NCBI GenBank assembly: GCA_934418055.1
Contig: CAKRWX010000008.1
Span: 1-24,669 of the forward strand
Length of the DNA: 24,669 bases
Direction of reading: 5' to 3'
DNA from: an uncultured Lachnospiraceae bacterium
GTDB taxonomy: Bacteria > Bacillota > Clostridia > Lachnospirales > Lachnospiraceae
Both the position numbers and the translations under genes were made by a program. Below are positions 23,784 to 24,669 of this stretch, in pieces. The notes beneath the pieces were generated by a model. The model made no database searches. It had not been told where the DNA came from and saw only the letters and a list, made by a program, of their open reading frames with translations. Every line of letters begins with the position of its first letter. Position 1 is the first letter of the stretch.

Positions 23784-23855
23784 GATCATTGCGCTAAAAA
23801 AAACTTATTAAATGCTGTATTTTGCCATTTATAGTGGAATGTCGCAATAAATCAT

Positions 23856-23863
23856 TATTTTTG
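23856..23863 (+). promoter_or_regulatory. Candidate -7 box for the DUF3791 gene pair (TATTTTTG)
   Basis: TATTTTTG fits TAnnTTTG and would start a transcript about 90 nt before the ATG at 23962. No TTTG is present 19-21 nt upstream. The leader contains a short hairpin (cgctt-gat-aagcg near 23882). Confidence 0.4.
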
Positions 23864-23961
23864 TCTGTGGGACAAGCAACGCTTGATAAGCGATGTAGCA
23901 ACACACAGGACAGATTGCTGTTCAAGCGTGAAAAATATTCATCTTAAAGGGAAAATGCCTT

Positions 23962-24186
23962 ATGGAATACGATATAAAGGACAAAATGGAATGGACAGTG
24001 ATATTCATCATTGAATTTGGGAAACGCTATGGGCTGAGCTTCAAACAGGCTTTCAACTACCTGAAACGCTATAAAGGCATCAGCTTTGCCGACAGACATT
24101 ATGATTATCTGCATACACAGTCGTTTCCATCTGCTGTGGAGGATATAACAGAATATTGCCATAAAATGGGAGGAGGCATAGTATGA
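23962..24186 (+). CDS. DUF3791-like small protein
   Basis: The 74-residue product (IFIIEFGKRYGLSFKQAFNY, then LKRYKGISFADRHYDYLHT) fits the DUF3791 family of small helical proteins found in gut Bacteroidota and Firmicutes. DUF3791 genes are often next to other tiny genes and sometimes to a DUF3990 protein with an ADP-ribosyltransferase-like fold, which has led to the idea of toxin-antitoxin-like modules. No DUF3990 gene is visible here. An aaaggg sequence sits about a dozen bases upstream of the ATG. Its stop overlaps the start of the next gene by four bases (ATGA), so the two are almost certainly expressed together. Function is unknown. Confidence 0.72.
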   Translation: MEYDIKDKMEWTVIFIIEFGKRYGLSFKQAFNYLKRYKGISFADRHYDYLHTQSFPSAVEDITEYCHKMGGGIV

Positions 24187-24395
24187 AACTATATCAATAT
24201 GATATGGTCGCCAAACTTGCCCTGTTACTAATAGAGGACGGTAAGGCTTCGGCGATGGGTGACGCGCTTGACACGGTGATAAACTCGGAGACCTACCAAA
24301 GGCTGATGGATGATAAGTCCGCACTGTATTATCAAAGTCCGAGATATGTATATGACTTCCTGCTGAATGAGATTGTCACAGGAAAAATGAGATAA
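24183..24395 (+). CDS. 70-residue partner of the DUF3791 gene
   Basis: The frame starts inside the stop of the DUF3791-like gene (ATGA at 24183-24186). The product is small, soluble and helical (MVAKLALLLIEDGKASAMGD, then a late segment YYQSPRYVYDFLLNEIV). From memory, similar sequences accompany DUF3791 genes in related genomes, but I cannot name a family. It may be the second half of a two-gene module, with one partner neutralising or targeting the other. A small hairpin (agagcg/cgctct, 24422-24448) lies downstream, without a T run. The following 270 bp hold no gene until the edge. Confidence 0.65.
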   Translation: MKLYQYDMVAKLALLLIEDGKASAMGDALDTVINSETYQRLMDDKSALYYQSPRYVYDFLLNEIVTGKMR

Positions 24396-24558
24396 GACTT
24401 CGATAAAGAGAGGCCGGAAAAAGAGCGTTTAAACGACTAACTCGCTCTAAATTGGACTTTGATTGAATATCAAGAAGTTGGGCGTTTGCCTATATTATAT
24501 AGGTAACAATATGGATGTGTTAATTCCTATGCTTGATACGTAGATTTCCAAGAAAAAG

Positions 24559-24589
24559 TTTGGAGTTTCCGATAAAAAGCGTATTTTTG
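24559..24589 (+). promoter_or_regulatory. Near-consensus Bacteroidota promoter at the right edge
   Basis: TTTG (24559-24562), 19 nt, TATTTTTG (24582-24589): both elements and the spacing fit the consensus. Transcription would start near 24596 and run rightward out of the window, beginning with the hairpin at 24603-24639. Confidence 0.7.
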
Positions 24590-24602
24590 CAGTAACAAAT
24601 CC

Positions 24603-24652
24603 CACCACGCCTCTCAACGATGCGTACCACGGTGGGACTTCGCTTTTTATAT
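24603..24652 (+). promoter_or_regulatory. Hairpin leader just after the promoter (attenuator-like)
   Basis: tcccacc near the predicted transcript start pairs with ggtggga about 30 bases later, with an inner acg/cgt pairing, and is followed by cttcgcttttt. A hairpin plus T run at the very 5' end of a transcript looks like an attenuator or a very short RNA; the downstream gene is outside the window. Confidence 0.45.
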
Positions 24653-24669
24653 GGGTATATGAACTACGA

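Larger units (their letters stand above)
23289..23961. other. Gene-free, repeat- and palindrome-rich intergenic region
   Basis: No credible gene is seen in 673 bp. In order it holds a tandem 11-bp repeat (ctccgaggtta/ctccgaggttg, 23292-23313), an 8-bp inverted repeat (ctctaatc/gattagag, 23314-23343), an operator-like 22-bp inverted repeat (23374-23395), a long AT-rich palindrome (23436-23491), an array of about 11 degenerate 22-bp repeats (23540-23783), and a -7-like box (23856-23863) ahead of the small gene pair. Frames across the array reflect its periodicity, not coding. Confidence 0.75.

Noticed and set aside
23542..23784. 80-codon open frame across the repeat array
   Set aside because: Its Cys/Arg-rich, repetitive translation follows the DNA repeat; there is no start signal or recognisable fold.
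1..24669. tRNA, rRNA, insertion sequence or integrase genes
   Set aside because: Reading both strands by eye I saw no cloverleaf, rRNA-like sequence, transposase or tyrosine recombinase; a tRNAscan or ISfinder search could still find something small.

Overview
The window looks like chromosomal DNA from a gut-type member of the Bacteroidales (Bacteroidota). The support is an Mfa/FimA-like fimbrillin lipoprotein, the protein flavour of the housekeeping genes, weak Shine-Dalgarno sequences, and several upstream elements fitting the Bacteroidota promoter consensus (TTTG, about 19-21 nt, TAnnTTTG). I cannot assign a genus from the sequence alone.

Bases 1-3640 hold a leftward cluster of small cytoplasmic or membrane genes: a carboxymuconolactone decarboxylase-like exported protein cut by the window edge, an internally deleted flavodoxin-family ORF, a Nim/PNPOx-like flavoprotein, a GNAT acetyltransferase followed by a decayed partial copy of itself, a YccF membrane protein, a cysteine-rich YgbA-like protein, and an esterase fused to a DUF1653 domain. 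This stretch shows several signs of gene decay and rearrangement.

Bases 3640-15030 are a GC-richer, core-like block. fhs (formate-tetrahydrofolate ligase) and an uncharacterised 322-residue protein read right. A HAD phosphatase and a Crp/Fnr-type regulator read left. The carA-carB operon (carbamoyl phosphate synthase) also reads left, behind a leader with a possible 21-codon peptide. Divergent from carA are gltS (sodium/glutamate symporter) and a short-chain dehydrogenase. Glutamine/glutamate handling links carAB and gltS, whose promoters appear to lie back to back.

Bases 15030-24669 look accessory and are lower in GC. They carry a 1624-residue protein joining a DEDDh exonuclease, a Cys cluster, a RecQ helicase and a UvrD-type helicase; a lone fimbrillin lipoprotein; a DUF1016 (PDDEXK, YhcG-like) nuclease coupled by ATGA to a 60-codon ORF; a roughly 670-bp gene-free stretch with large palindromes and about 11 degenerate 22-bp repeats; a coupled pair of small genes (DUF3791 plus a 70-residue partner); and, at the right edge, a near-consensus promoter running into a hairpin leader. 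The degenerate repeat has a recognisable relative in the fhs leader about 20 kb away, so it is a dispersed family. The giant exonuclease-RecQ-UvrD protein and this repeat family are the best candidates for undescribed biology. No tRNA, rRNA, insertion sequence or true CRISPR array was seen.
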